Made by a program: the position numbers and the translations under genes. Positions 1 to 7,024 of a DNA stretch of 12,030 nt are shown piece after piece. A model generated the notes under the pieces. The model searched no databases. It saw only the letters and a list, made by a program, of their open reading frames with translations, and had not been told where the DNA came from. The stretch is taken from NCBI GenBank assembly GCA_937892815.1, contig CALBHZ010000010.1, positions 1 to 12,030 on the forward strand, written 5' to 3'. Source of the stretch: an uncultured archaeon (GTDB lineage Archaea > Thermoproteota > Nitrososphaeria > Conexivisphaerales > CALBHZ01). Numbering within the stretch: the stretch's first letter is position 1; each line of letters opens with the position of its first letter.

Positions 1-260
1 TAGGTACGCTTATTAGCTTTACATCATAGCTCTCCTTGAACATCTTCAATATCTCATCGTCTTTTCAAGGCGGTAGTATAGGGCCTAAGTAAATTCCCCT
101 AATTCCTAGCGAGAGGAGGTTCCAGAAGATAGCTACCGCTTTCCACTCCATCTAACGTAGGAACAAGGGTTAAGGGAAGATCGTTTACGTTAGATGGCTT
201 ATTGAGAGATATAACGTATCAACCCCTTCTTCTAAAGCTCGCTCCTTCAACAAACTTCAT
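1..260 (-). pseudogene. Decayed hybrid-cluster protein (Hcp / hydroxylamine reductase) C-terminal fragment
   Basis: On the minus strand, the frame from the ATG at 151 reads MEWKAVAIFWNLLSLGIRGI, then YLGPILPP, an in-frame TGA (65-67), then KDDEILKMFKESYDV to the window edge. This matches the C-terminus of Hcp proteins, whose conserved block is of the type 'LPL.LVLSW.EQKAVA...LGIKNI.LGPTLPAF'. Upstream pieces fit the same protein in other frames: ERALEEGVDTLYLSISHL around 190-245 and NDLPLTLV around 165-190. They are separated by frameshifts, and a TAG stands where Trp is expected (152-154). Hcp is a cytoplasmic Fe-S/oxo enzyme linked to hydroxylamine, NO or peroxynitrite detoxification. This copy cannot encode it. 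The rest of the gene, if any, lies left of the window, and the C-terminus would end there. The family assignment comes from recalled motif similarity and is moderately secure; the disruption is seen directly. Confidence 0.55.
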
Positions 261-290
261 AATTAAGAAACGACGTCTAATAACCCGTTA

Positions 291-300
291 CCAAAAAATG
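291..300 (-). terminator. Possible T-rich terminator after the membrane-protein gene
   Basis: Just downstream of the stop codon the minus strand reads CATTTTTTGG (A-run at 293-298 on the plus strand). Archaeal termination commonly uses such T-runs without a hairpin. The position fits, but the signal is short. Confidence 0.3.
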
Positions 301-313
301 AACTTGAAGAGCG

Positions 314-679
314 CTAAACGTTAGCTAGCGCTAAGGCTCCTCCTATAACTCCTAGTAAAAACCCTATGATGAACCCTCCTCCGATAGGCAGGCTGAGAAC
401 GGAAAATACGAGAACTAAAACGCCTCCTAGGGTATTTCTGCCTTTATAGAGGTAGTACGAGCCGAGCAAAACTAAAGCTCCACATAGTGCCCCGAAAACG
501 GATAAGAAGAGCGGAAGCCAAGGAGTAAGGGTGAACATCTTACTCCACATCGTGGAAGAATGGATAGCGAAGTAGAAGAAAGCGAAGACGTGAGCTAAGC
601 TAAGTAGAGCCGCGTTCAGAACTATGAAAACGCCGGCTATTAAGGAGAGAACGAACCCGGCGGTAGGTCTCCTATACAT
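314..679 (-). CDS. Small polytopic membrane protein of unknown function
   Basis: The protein is about 121 aa from the ATG at 679; a longer 139-aa version would start at the ATG at 733. I prefer 679 because a TATA-like element (CTTTAAAAT, minus strand, 703-711) lies about 28 bp upstream, as expected for a leaderless archaeal mRNA. The mature part then begins MYRRPTAGFVLSLIAGVFIV, which already enters the first membrane segment. Roughly four hydrophobic segments are visible: the first from TAGFVLS, the second around AHVFAFFYFA, the third around LPLFLSVFGALCGALVLLGS, and the fourth around GGVLVLVFSVLSL running into a glycine-rich end (IGGGFIIGFLLGVIGGALAL). Short integral membrane proteins with this 'YRRPTAGFVLSLI ... 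GGGFIIGF.LG.IGG.LA' layout are, as I recall, common in archaea and lack a known function. No catalytic motif is visible. It lies just upstream of the Hcp remnant on the same strand, but nothing links them. Confidence 0.7.
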   Translation of the reverse strand: MYRRPTAGFVLSLIAGVFIVLNAALLSLAHVFAFFYFAIHSSTMWSKMFTLTPWLPLFLSVFGALCGALVLLGSYYLYKGRNTLGGVLVLVFSVLSLPIGGGFIIGFLLGVIGGALALANV

Positions 680-702
680 TGGCTCTAGTACGATGTGTGT
701 TG

Positions 703-711
703 ATTTTAAAG
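703..711 (-). promoter_or_regulatory. TATA-like element of the membrane-protein gene
   Basis: Minus-strand CTTTAAAAT is centred about 28 bp upstream of the ATG at 679. This spacing would place transcription start at or next to that ATG and supports the shorter start. The 235 bp beyond the upstream ATG (734-968) hold no convincing gene. Confidence 0.4.
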
Positions 712-968
712 TTTTTAGGACTTTCCGTAACACTCTCTATCGTTGCTCAGCTATTTTAGAATAGCAGGTTGTAGCCGTGGCTTTAGACCTGCTTTAGAAG
801 AAAAGCTTTCTCAAGATCGCTAGAAGAGGTAAAAAGCGAATTACATGGCTGGCTCGAAGGCAGGGGTATCGGTAGTTTGTAATGGAGTCGAAGATCCCTC
901 GGTAATAGAGAACATTAAAGTTTAAACCGTTTTAAGCTAAACGCGCGCTTTTTCACACTAATTCCTTA

Positions 969-1331
969 TTAGATTATCCTTATGCTACCTTCATCTACCC
1001 ACTTTACGATCTTCAACTTCTCAAAATCTCTATCCTTAGTCATTAACCTTAATTTCTTAGATATGGCGGTTGAGGCTATTATTAGATCTACATCGGGAAT
1101 TATAGTTCCCTTTTTCCTCAATTCATCGTACAGCTTACAATAAACCTCTACTACCTCATTATCTATTCCTACTACGTTAAAGCTCTCCTCCAAGAGCTCT
1201 TTAACTACCTTCCTCTTCTCCTTCTTCGTTCCTCTCAAGACCTCAATTAAGGTGATAACTGAGATAGAGCCTTCCTCAAACTTCTTCTCCTTCAACATAT
1301 CTAATAAATAACTCGTATCGAATAACATCAT
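969..1331 (-). CDS. vapC: PIN-domain ribonuclease toxin, VapC family
   Basis: This 120-aa protein has the length and acidic residues of a VapC toxin, a Mg2+-dependent endoribonuclease that typically cuts tRNA or rRNA when released from its antitoxin. Visible PIN residues are Asp5 in MMLFDTSYLLD, Glu30 in ISVITLIEVLRG, Asp80/Asp82 in IPDVDLIIAS and Asp100/Asp102 in LMTKDRDF. The set is complete, so the enzyme looks intact. The start ATG overlaps the stop of the upstream antitoxin gene as ATGA (1328-1331), which implies translational coupling; a second ATG follows directly. The pair should be autoregulated through the repeats at 1556-1588. The RNA target cannot be read from the sequence. Confidence 0.9.
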   Translation of the reverse strand: MMLFDTSYLLDMLKEKKFEEGSISVITLIEVLRGTKKEKRKVVKELLEESFNVVGIDNEVVEVYCKLYDELRKKGTIIPDVDLIIASTAISKKLRLMTKDRDFEKLKIVKWVDEGSIRII

Positions 1332-1552
1332 CTCAATTTAAACCTCTTTCTAAATTTAAGGCTAGATTTCCTCATCTCCTCAATTTCCTCTTCGCTTAAA
1401 ATCGAAGTTAGCTTTTCAAAGCTTTTCCTTTTCTTCATACTTTCAAGCTCTCTATAGAGGTACAGTAGATATTCTCCCCAATCCCTATTTCCCTTTCCTC
1501 TCTCTAGGATCTTCTTTACCTCTTCGGGAACGGAAATCGTTACGTATTTCAT
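1328..1552 (-). CDS. vapB: VapB-type antitoxin, ribbon-helix-helix-like N-terminus
   Basis: This small basic and acidic protein of about 74 aa should neutralise the adjacent PIN toxin and repress the operon. The N-terminus MKYVTISVPEEVKKILERG has the strand-plus-helix pattern of ribbon-helix-helix antitoxins (VTISVPEEV). The rest is a charged tail (LSEEEIEEMRKSSLKFRKRF) of the kind that wraps around VapC. I chose the ATG at 1552 over the in-frame TTG at 1555 because the protein then begins directly with the family-like MKYVTISVP. A TATA-like TTATATAAC (minus strand, 1574-1582) also lies about 26 bp upstream, giving a leaderless transcript. It overlaps vapC by 4 bp. Confidence 0.85.
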   Translation of the reverse strand: MKYVTISVPEEVKKILERGKGNRDWGEYLLYLYRELESMKKRKSFEKLTSILSEEEIEEMRKSSLKFRKRFKLR

Positions 1553-1555
1553 CAA

Positions 1556-1588
1556 ATAACTATATAACCATTAGTTATATAACTATAT
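1556..1588. promoter_or_regulatory. vapBC promoter/operator: direct and inverted repeats
   Basis: Immediately upstream of vapB lies a perfect direct repeat of ATAACTATAT (1556-1565 and 1579-1588). Interleaved with it is an 8-bp perfect inverted repeat, TATATAAC (1561-1568) and GTTATATA (1574-1581), with a 5-bp spacer. The inverted repeat contains the likely TATA element, so VapB(C) binding would block the basal factors. The repeats are seen directly; operator function is inferred from the family. Confidence 0.6.
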
Positions 1589-1628
1589 CATAAAATTTTG
1601 TAAAAATGTTTCACTCCGTTGGTAAAAA

Positions 1629-1636
1629 GTATATAG
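1629..1636 (+). promoter_or_regulatory. TATA element for the HhH glycosylase-like gene
   Basis: GTATATAG, preceded by an A-run that could serve as BRE, lies about 29 bp upstream of the TTG start at 1662. The distance predicts a leaderless or nearly leaderless mRNA and supports that TTG as the start. Confidence 0.5.
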
Positions 1637-1661
1637 TTGAGGTTCAAACTTAATTATCGAG

Positions 1662-2351
1662 TTGCCTTCGTTAAAGGAGATCGTCGATAGCTATATGAGA
1701 AAGGTCTCGGGAATAGGGGAATACTGCGATAGATGTCTCAGAACCGAAAGATATGGAGGAAATGTTGTTTTGATGATCGTCGATGCTTGCTTTACATCGG
1801 TAGGCTTAAACTACTTTACGGCCGTAGTTCCCAAGGTTAAGGAGTTTAATGAAAAGCTCGTAAAAAGCGGAAAGATAAGGAGCTTGAGAGATCTAGCTAG
1901 AGCGAATATGGATGAGCTGAGAGCGGTATGGAGAAATAGGAGGTCTTGGCTCGCCGCTAGGGAGATAGCTTCATACCTATCGAGGGTAAACGATAATGAT
2001 AGGACTGCTCTTAGAACTTGGGCAAGGGAGGCTAAGCTTGAAAACTGGAAGGAAAATCCAATTGGGAGGATCAAGGGTGTCGGCTTAATTACCTTTCAGT
2101 ACTTGAGGATGATGGGAGGTATAGATACGGTAATGCCGGATAAGATTGTTAAGAGGGTGATAAACGGGATTTTAGAGAAAGCTGGATATAAGCCAATAGA
2201 AGACGATATAGAGTTCGTTAAGAAAGCCGAAGAAGTGGCTATATCTTGCGGATATAGGCCTATAGAGCTTTGTTGGATGACGTGGCTTGTTCAGCTCGAA
2301 GGAAGGAAGATGAGAATTGAAAAATATTCGAAAATTCTTCCTGAGATCTAG
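1662..2351 (+). CDS. Helix-hairpin-helix DNA-glycosylase-like protein (HhH-GPD fold)
   Basis: This 229-aa protein starts with TTG and is likely a base-excision-repair glycosylase or a relative. The helix-hairpin-helix is at about residues 133-150 (NPIGRIKGVGLITFQYLRMM). It is followed by TVMPDKIVKRVI, where Asp160 occupies the place of the catalytic Asp in HhH-GPD enzymes (the 'VDTHVxR' position of EndoIII). The HhH lysine of bifunctional glycosylases (G-V-G-R-K) is replaced by GVGLIT, which suggests a monofunctional enzyme or loss of lyase chemistry. The C-terminal four-Cys [4Fe-4S] loop of EndoIII/MutY is absent. Instead there is an N-terminal C-x2-C (EYCDRC, residues 22-25) and the distinctive block VDACFTSVGLNYFTAVVPKV. 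Arginine is encoded only by AGA/AGG in my reading. The gene is divergent from vapBC and convergent with the MFS pseudogene. Substrate unknown. Confidence 0.7.
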   Translation: MPSLKEIVDSYMRKVSGIGEYCDRCLRTERYGGNVVLMIVDACFTSVGLNYFTAVVPKVKEFNEKLVKSGKIRSLRDLARANMDELRAVWRNRRSWLAAREIASYLSRVNDNDRTALRTWAREAKLENWKENPIGRIKGVGLITFQYLRMMGGIDTVMPDKIVKRVINGILEKAGYKPIEDDIEFVKKAEEVAISCGYRPIELCWMTWLVQLEGRKMRIEKYSKILPEI

Positions 2352-2376
2352 CTTTCCAACTACTTCACAATAATAG

Positions 2377-3240
2377 CTAACCTTTAATTGAAATGAATCC
2401 AAGTAGAGCGTAGAGAATGCTTGGTAAAGCTATTAAACACAGAAGCGTTTGATTTAGACCGTAAATTGGGATAAGCAAACCAGCAATTACCGGCCCAACG
2501 GCAATGCCTATAAATCCAAAGCACAAAACTAAGCCTGTAACCGATGAAACGAAGTCTTCTCTCACTAACTCTTGAGCGCTCGTAAGGAAAAGGTTCCAGT
2601 AGGGAGAGATGAAGAAGCCTAGTGTAGCAGAGAGAAGGATAATAGTTAGTACATTGGAAGACGTAAGGGAGAAGATAGCTATACTTATAGCTGTAGCTAC
2701 TATCCCCGTAATGGAGATCGTCATCCTTCTCCCTATTTTATCTGAGAGAGCTCCAAGAGCTAGAAGCCAAAAAAGCCAATGAAGAGAAATAAACCGAAAG
2801 CGAATCCGTTTCTATTGGATTTAAACCAAAGATGTTATAAAATACGTAGGAAGCCATGTAGCAGCTGTAGAAAATGCGATACTACCAATTAAGATGGAGA
2901 TGCTTGCAATTATTACAACCCTTTCCTTTAAAAGTTGAAGGAAGATCGAGTACGACATCCTCTCCTTACTTTGAGTAGACGTTTTAACTACTTTAAATTG
3001 AATAAACGTTAACAAAAGTATAATAACGCCCATAACGACGAACGCTAACCTCCAATTATATTGTGCTGCGAAGAAGCCCATAGTTGAAGAACCAAGCAGC
3101 CCTCCAAGATTGAAAACCCCCGTTGCTAGACCTACAGCAAACCCTTTGCCTCTTTTAACGTTTCTCCTACAGTTGAATAATATGGAGGTATTAACAGTCT
3201 TGCCCCAGCACCAGCTAGTAATAGAGAAGTAAGAAGCTCA
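2377..3240 (-). pseudogene. Frameshifted, 5'-truncated major facilitator superfamily transporter
   Basis: Pieces of one MFS protein occur in order on the minus strand, spread over different frames. They are: a TM3-like LLTSLLLAGAGARLLIPPYY (about 3175-3235); then after a frameshift RGKGFAVGLATGVFNLGGLL (about 3095-3155), continuous with GFFAAQYNWRLAFVV and ATWLPTYFIT (to 2821); FGLNPIETDSLS in a second frame; FGLFLFIGFFGF in a third; and finally LALGALSDKIGRRMT, which carries the hallmark MFS loop motif, running to the TAG at 2377. At least three frameshifts and two stops separate them. About 288 codons remain of a usual 400 or so; the first two or three membrane segments are missing, and the sequence turns GC-rich and unrelated beyond 3240. 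Substrate cannot be told. Several indels in succession argue for decay rather than one sequencing error. Confidence 0.8.
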
Positions 3241-3411
3241 AGGTATTTTGGCCAGCTCGAATTCAAGACATGAGACGAGGATGGACAGAACCTTTAGCTG
3301 TAACGGCCTGATGGCTATCGCCAGCACCTCACAGATGGCCCCTCCGGCTATATGGTAGACCTTCGTCCAAGACTCGCTAGTAAAAAGCGCATTTATAAAG
3401 ATTTCTGGTAA
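3238..3411 (-). pseudogene. GC-rich orphan coding fragment, unrecognised
   Basis: The minus strand holds an open frame of about 57 codons between a TAA near 3418 and a TGA at 3238-3240. It reads ALFTSESWTKVYHIAGGAIC, then EVLAIAIRPLQLKVLSILVS, then CLEFELAKIP. No ATG lies in this frame. The stretch is clearly richer in G+C than its surroundings, has a coding-like hydrophobic pattern, and ends exactly where the MFS remnant begins. It could be the 3' end of a transposase or another inserted gene; I recognise no family. A TATA-like CTTTATAAA (minus strand, about 3387-3395) lies at its head. A structured RNA is an alternative explanation for the high G+C, but I found no known RNA motif. Between here and 3538 the DNA is AT-rich and I see no gene. 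Confidence 0.3.
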
Positions 3412-3511
3412 TTACTAATTTGTTGGTAAGTTGTGAAATAAATTTACGATTACCAGGGGTCTAGAGTTCAACCTATTAATTACGTCATTAACTTTATTTA
3501 ATTAAGGAAGT

Positions 3512-3517
3512 AAAAAA
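3512..3517 (-). terminator. T-run after hdrA
   Basis: About 20 bp past the hdrA stop codon the minus strand reads TATTTTTTACTTCC, a T6 run in AT-rich DNA, suitable for intrinsic archaeal termination of the hdr operon. There is no strong hairpin. Confidence 0.4.
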
Positions 3518-3538
3518 TAGTAACGTATCACTAGCTGT

Positions 3539-5548
3539 TCAAGAAGGTTTGCTCACAACGATTGATTCGGGTGGCTTTTCCTTTTTGACAGCCAATAGTC
3601 CGGCAATCTCTGAAAGGATCTGTTTATCTGTAAAGTACAGTTGTTTTATAGCACCTGAAGGGCATGCAGAGGCACACGTACCACAACCCTTGCAAAGCGC
3701 ATCGTTTATTTGCACAATTTCCTTATCTTTATTGAAGCTTATAGCTCCGTATGGACATAAACTGATACATATTCTGCAACCAGAACACCTCTCAGGATCG
3801 ACGATAGAGACATACGGCTCTGTTTCGACATAGCCTTTACTTATTAGATCTATGGCTTCTGCAGCGGCCGCTTCAGCCTGAGCAACCGTATCAGGAATAT
3901 CCTTGGGTCCTTGACAACACCCTGCTATAAAGATGCCTGATGTTGCTGTAGCTACGGGTGCGAGCTTTGGATGCTTCTCAATGAAAAATCCATCGTTCCC
4001 GATACTAAGATTAAACATCCTCGCGATCTCTGGAGCGTCCTTCCTTGGTACCAAACCAACGCTGAGAATAACCATATCCACAGGCACCCTTCTAACCACA
4101 CCTAAAAGAGTGTCTTCAGCTACTACGATAAGTTTGCCCTCTTCTTCAGGCGTTAGAGGTATATCGGTCACTTCGGCGACCTTACCCCTGATAATTTCAA
4201 CACCCTCTTCCATTACCCGTTTATAGAACTCTTCGTAACCTTTGCCGAAGGCTCTCATGTCTATATAAAATTCATAGACTTTGGCATCCGGGATCCTTTC
4301 CTTGATCATATGGGCGAACTTCAGAGAATACATACAACAAACCCTAGAACAATATTTGTTATAATTCTCATCTCTACTTCCAACACAGTGAATAATGGCT
4401 ATGCTAGAAGGGGTTCTACCATCCTTTAAGACAATTTTGCCATTAGTTGGCCCAGAAGCATTCAAAATTCTTTCGAATTCAAGACTTGTAAATACGTTGT
4501 CAAACCTACCGTACCCATATCGAGGAATTTTGGATGCGTCAAAGATATCATATCCGGTTGCGATTACAATAGCTCCGACTTCTACTTCAATAATTTCAGG
4601 CTTCTGGTTAAAATCGATCGCTTTTCTATCACAGAACTTTTCACAAACTCTACAAACGCCTTTCTGGAAGTATAGACAATGTTCGGCATCGATCGTATAT
4701 TTTCGTGGTACAGCTTGCGGAAAGGGTATATAGATGGCTTTTCTACTGCTCAACCCCATATCAAACTCATTTGGCACCCTTACCGGACATTTTTCAGCGC
4801 ACGTTCCACATCCCGTGCATTTTGATTCATCTACATATCTGGGCTTTTTCCTAATCTTGACCTTAAAGTTTCCGACGTAACCTGACACTTCTTCTATCTC
4901 GCTGTATGCTAGAATTTGAATGTTAGGATGCTTGGCTACTTCGACCATCTTGGGCGTAAGAATACATGAAGCGCAATCTAGTGTAGGGAAGGTCTTGTCC
5001 AATTGTGCCATTCTTCCGCCTATACTTGGAGTTTTTTCAACCAAATAGACCTTTATGCCAGCCTCTGCTACGTTTAATGCCGTAGTAATGCCTGCGATCC
5101 CGCCTCCAACAACAAGGACGGCAGGAACAATGGGCAACTTTTTAGTCTGAATAGGTTCGTTGTAGATCACCCTATTTACAGCCGCTGCTATAAGATCCAT
5201 AGCCTTCTCGGTAGCTAGCTCTTTGTCCTCAGTGACCCAAGATACGTGCTCCCGAATATTTACCATATGGCAAAGATATGGGTTTAAACCCCCATCGGCG
5301 CATGCTCTTCTGAATGTCGGCTCATGCATCGTAGGGGAGCAAGCAGCTACGACCACCCTTGTCAATCCATGTTCTTTAATATCCTTCTTAATGAGTTCCT
5401 GACCTGGCTCTGAACACATGTAAATATAATGCCGTGCTATCTTCACGCCTGGTAGTCCCGACGCAAACTTTGTGACTTCTTCTACGTCAACGGTTTCTGC
5501 TATGTTCTTTCCGCAGTGGCATACATAAACACCGATCTTTTCTTTCAT
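3539..5548 (-). CDS. hdrA: Heterodisulfide reductase subunit A (flavin, Fe-S; HdrA)
   Basis: HdrA carries the FAD and is the proposed electron-bifurcating subunit of soluble HdrABC. It is full length (669 aa from the ATG at 5548). I prefer that ATG to the GTG at 5557 because AGGGTGGT sits just upstream as a ribosome site. Residues from this start: N-terminal domain with Cys10, Cys12, Cys45 and Cys70 (CHCGKN, CSPTMHEPTFRR); FAD dinucleotide motif VVGGGIAG at 146-153; inserted ferredoxin cysteines 244/247/250/254 and 291/299/302/306; the HdrA-specific cluster set Cys388, Cys400, Cys404, Cys405 (HCVGSRDE and YCSRVCC); GCCQGPKDIPDTVAQAEAAA near the end; and two C-terminal 4Fe-4S motifs (588-598 and 619-629). 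All ligands are present and there is no selenocysteine. It is the last gene of the operon, 18 bp after hdrB. No MvhD or other partner is fused or adjacent. Confidence 0.96.
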   Translation of the reverse strand: MKEKIGVYVCHCGKNIAETVDVEEVTKFASGLPGVKIARHYIYMCSEPGQELIKKDIKEHGLTRVVVAACSPTMHEPTFRRACADGGLNPYLCHMVNIREHVSWVTEDKELATEKAMDLIAAAVNRVIYNEPIQTKKLPIVPAVLVVGGGIAGITTALNVAEAGIKVYLVEKTPSIGGRMAQLDKTFPTLDCASCILTPKMVEVAKHPNIQILAYSEIEEVSGYVGNFKVKIRKKPRYVDESKCTGCGTCAEKCPVRVPNEFDMGLSSRKAIYIPFPQAVPRKYTIDAEHCLYFQKGVCRVCEKFCDRKAIDFNQKPEIIEVEVGAIVIATGYDIFDASKIPRYGYGRFDNVFTSLEFERILNASGPTNGKIVLKDGRTPSSIAIIHCVGSRDENYNKYCSRVCCMYSLKFAHMIKERIPDAKVYEFYIDMRAFGKGYEEFYKRVMEEGVEIIRGKVAEVTDIPLTPEEEGKLIVVAEDTLLGVVRRVPVDMVILSVGLVPRKDAPEIARMFNLSIGNDGFFIEKHPKLAPVATATSGIFIAGCCQGPKDIPDTVAQAEAAAAEAIDLISKGYVETEPYVSIVDPERCSGCRICISLCPYGAISFNKDKEIVQINDALCKGCGTCASACPSGAIKQLYFTDKQILSEIAGLLAVKKEKPPESIVVSKPS

Positions 5549-5566
5549 AATTACCACCCTGTATCT

Positions 5567-6424
5567 CTAAGTAATCTTTTTCTTCAACGGAACGAGCATA
5601 GCTTTTAGGCCTATTTCGTCTGGTGACAAACCGAATGCTAATCCTATAAGTTGGGTAAACGGCACGATAGGGATCGACAGCTGTATGTTGTATTTTTTGT
5701 TAACGTCCTCTTGGAACATTTCCAGATTTGTCTGACAAAGAGGACAGCAAGTTGCAATGCATTCTGCCCCACTCTTTACCGCACTTTGTAACAGGTCTTT
5801 GATAAGCCCGAGGCATGCTTCTTTGTTAAGGAAACTTAGCATACCACCACAACATTTCGTCTTTAACGGGTAACTTACGGCTGTAGCACCGATCCAGCTA
5901 ATTAACCGATCCATCGATGTCGGAAATTCAGGATCATCAAAAATGTGGAAAGGCCTGACTATCTGACAGCCATAATAAGGTGCGACTTTGAAGTCCTTAA
6001 GTGGACTGATAACCTTTTCTTTAATTGATTGTTCGCCTACGTCATTAACTAATACCTCTAGGATGTGACGAACTTTCACACTCCCATGGTACGACAGACC
6101 TATCTTTTCTAGAATTTCATTTACCGTTTTGTTCAGATTCGCGTTCTTTTTTAAATACATATTCGTTTTGAGGAGATTAGTATAGCAAGCATTGCAAATC
6201 GTAAGCAAATTATTTCCCATCCTTTCTGCAAGAGCTAAGTTTCTTGCAGAAAGGACGAGGGCCTGTAGTTCATCAACCGAGTGATAGAAAGTTGCACCGC
6301 AACAATTCCAATCTTCTAATTCCACTAGGTCGGCACCTAAGTGCTTCATTATAGCTCTAGTTGAAATATCATATGGTTTTTGCAATCCTTTAGCTGAGCA
6401 ACCTGGATAATAAATATATCGCAA
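5567..6424 (-). CDS. hdrB: Heterodisulfide reductase subunit B (CCG-domain, HdrB)
   Basis: HdrB is the catalytic subunit and reduces the disulfide at two noncubane [4Fe-4S] clusters. This 285-aa protein has both CCG repeats intact. The first uses Cys9 (YYPGCS), Cys41-Cys42 (NCCGAT) and Cys77/Cys80 (CNACYTNL). The second uses Cys153 (YYGCQIVRP), Cys191-Cys192 (KCCGGM) and Cys226 or 227 with Cys230 (CCPLCQTNL). The spacing agrees with methanogen HdrB. It starts with TTG directly after the hdrC stop codon (TAATTG), with GGGGGT about 8 nt upstream as a ribosome site, so it is translationally coupled to hdrC. The natural substrate may be CoM-S-S-CoB in methanogens or alkane oxidisers, or another disulfide or sulfur carrier in other archaea. 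The window does not decide this. Confidence 0.96.
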   Translation of the reverse strand: MRYIYYPGCSAKGLQKPYDISTRAIMKHLGADLVELEDWNCCGATFYHSVDELQALVLSARNLALAERMGNNLLTICNACYTNLLKTNMYLKKNANLNKTVNEILEKIGLSYHGSVKVRHILEVLVNDVGEQSIKEKVISPLKDFKVAPYYGCQIVRPFHIFDDPEFPTSMDRLISWIGATAVSYPLKTKCCGGMLSFLNKEACLGLIKDLLQSAVKSGAECIATCCPLCQTNLEMFQEDVNKKYNIQLSIPIVPFTQLIGLAFGLSPDEIGLKAMLVPLKKKIT

Positions 6425-7024
6425 TTAACCCGACCCCCGTAATTTAATTCTTTCACTAATCTGCGTGAGGTCCTTGATGTTTTTTATAGACTCGCTTTTT
6501 ATGATACTAGTAAGAGAAATTCTCCCTTTTCGTAATAGTTTTAAACCTAACGGGACCGTATCAAACATCCTAGAGAGGTTTTTAAGGATGAGTGACATAG
6601 TTAGGCGCATTTCATTTACCCTCCCGTATTTTTCTACCTGCTCTATGAACTTCTCCGATAACACCTCGTAGCCATTAGTAGGTTGGTTTATTCCAGATTT
6701 CTTAGCTAATCGTTTAATCTCATAAAGTAGATCTGTTATTCTAATACCTGCTGGACATCTTGTTGTACATAGGTAACAAGAAACGCACATCCAGGGGGTA
6801 TTGGATCGAAGGACTTCTTCGAGCATCCCATTTCTGCAGAGAGCTACCAACTTTCTTGGCCCATAATCCATTAAGTAACTAACCGGACACGAGGCGGTAC
6901 ATGTTCCACATTGTAGGCATGCCTCAATTTTATTTCCATCCAAAATTGTCCGTAAATCATCTTTAAAGGCCTGTTCTAACATAAGCCCTTCCTGTTTTTT
7001 AGTTCGCACACTAGACCACCTCAT
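6425..7024 (-). CDS. hdrC: Heterodisulfide reductase subunit C (2x[4Fe-4S], HdrC)
   Basis: HdrC relays electrons from HdrA to HdrB through two ferredoxin-type clusters. Both motifs are complete: C36-x2-C39-x2-C42-x3-C46-P (CLQCGTCTASCP) and C80-x2-C83-x2-C86-x3-C90-P (CVSCYLCTTRCP). The helical C-terminal half is typical of HdrC, giving 199 aa. The ATG at 7024 overlaps the upstream stop as ATGA. An internal ATG at 6982 (residue 15) has a good ribosome site, GGAAGGGCTTATG, and would remove a basic 14-residue leader (MRWSSVRTKKQEGL), giving MLEQAFKDDL. Either start is possible, and the internal one may be the real one. Homology to the subunit is secure; the start is not. Confidence 0.93.
   Translation of the reverse strand: MRWSSVRTKKQEGLMLEQAFKDDLRTILDGNKIEACLQCGTCTASCPVSYLMDYGPRKLVALCRNGMLEEVLRSNTPWMCVSCYLCTTRCPAGIRITDLLYEIKRLAKKSGINQPTNGYEVLSEKFIEQVEKYGRVNEMRLTMSLILKNLSRMFDTVPLGLKLLRKGRISLTSIIKSESIKNIKDLTQISERIKLRGSG

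Noticed and set aside
845..925. Short plus-strand ORF (MAGSKAGVSVVCNGVEDPSV and a few more residues)
   Set aside because: Only 26 codons, no ribosome site or TATA at a proper distance and no recognisable family; probably chance or very old debris.
1556..1588. Repeats upstream of vapB considered as a CRISPR or origin element
   Set aside because: Only two 10-bp copies and a palindrome; a TA operator is the simpler explanation. I found no CRISPR array anywhere in the window.
1641..1650. GGTTCAAACT resembling a tRNA T-arm
   Set aside because: The 70 bp upstream are AT-rich promoter DNA with no acceptor, D or anticodon stem; it is part of the glycosylase leader.
1811..2074. Minus-strand ORF inside the glycosylase-like gene
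   Set aside because: Antisense shadow of a gene with clear HhH motifs, without a promoter or ribosome site.
3549..4733. Three plus-strand ORFs of 94-112 codons inside hdrA
   Set aside because: They lie antisense within a fully conserved hdrA frame, and their translations have no sensible composition or motif; they are shadows of hdrA.
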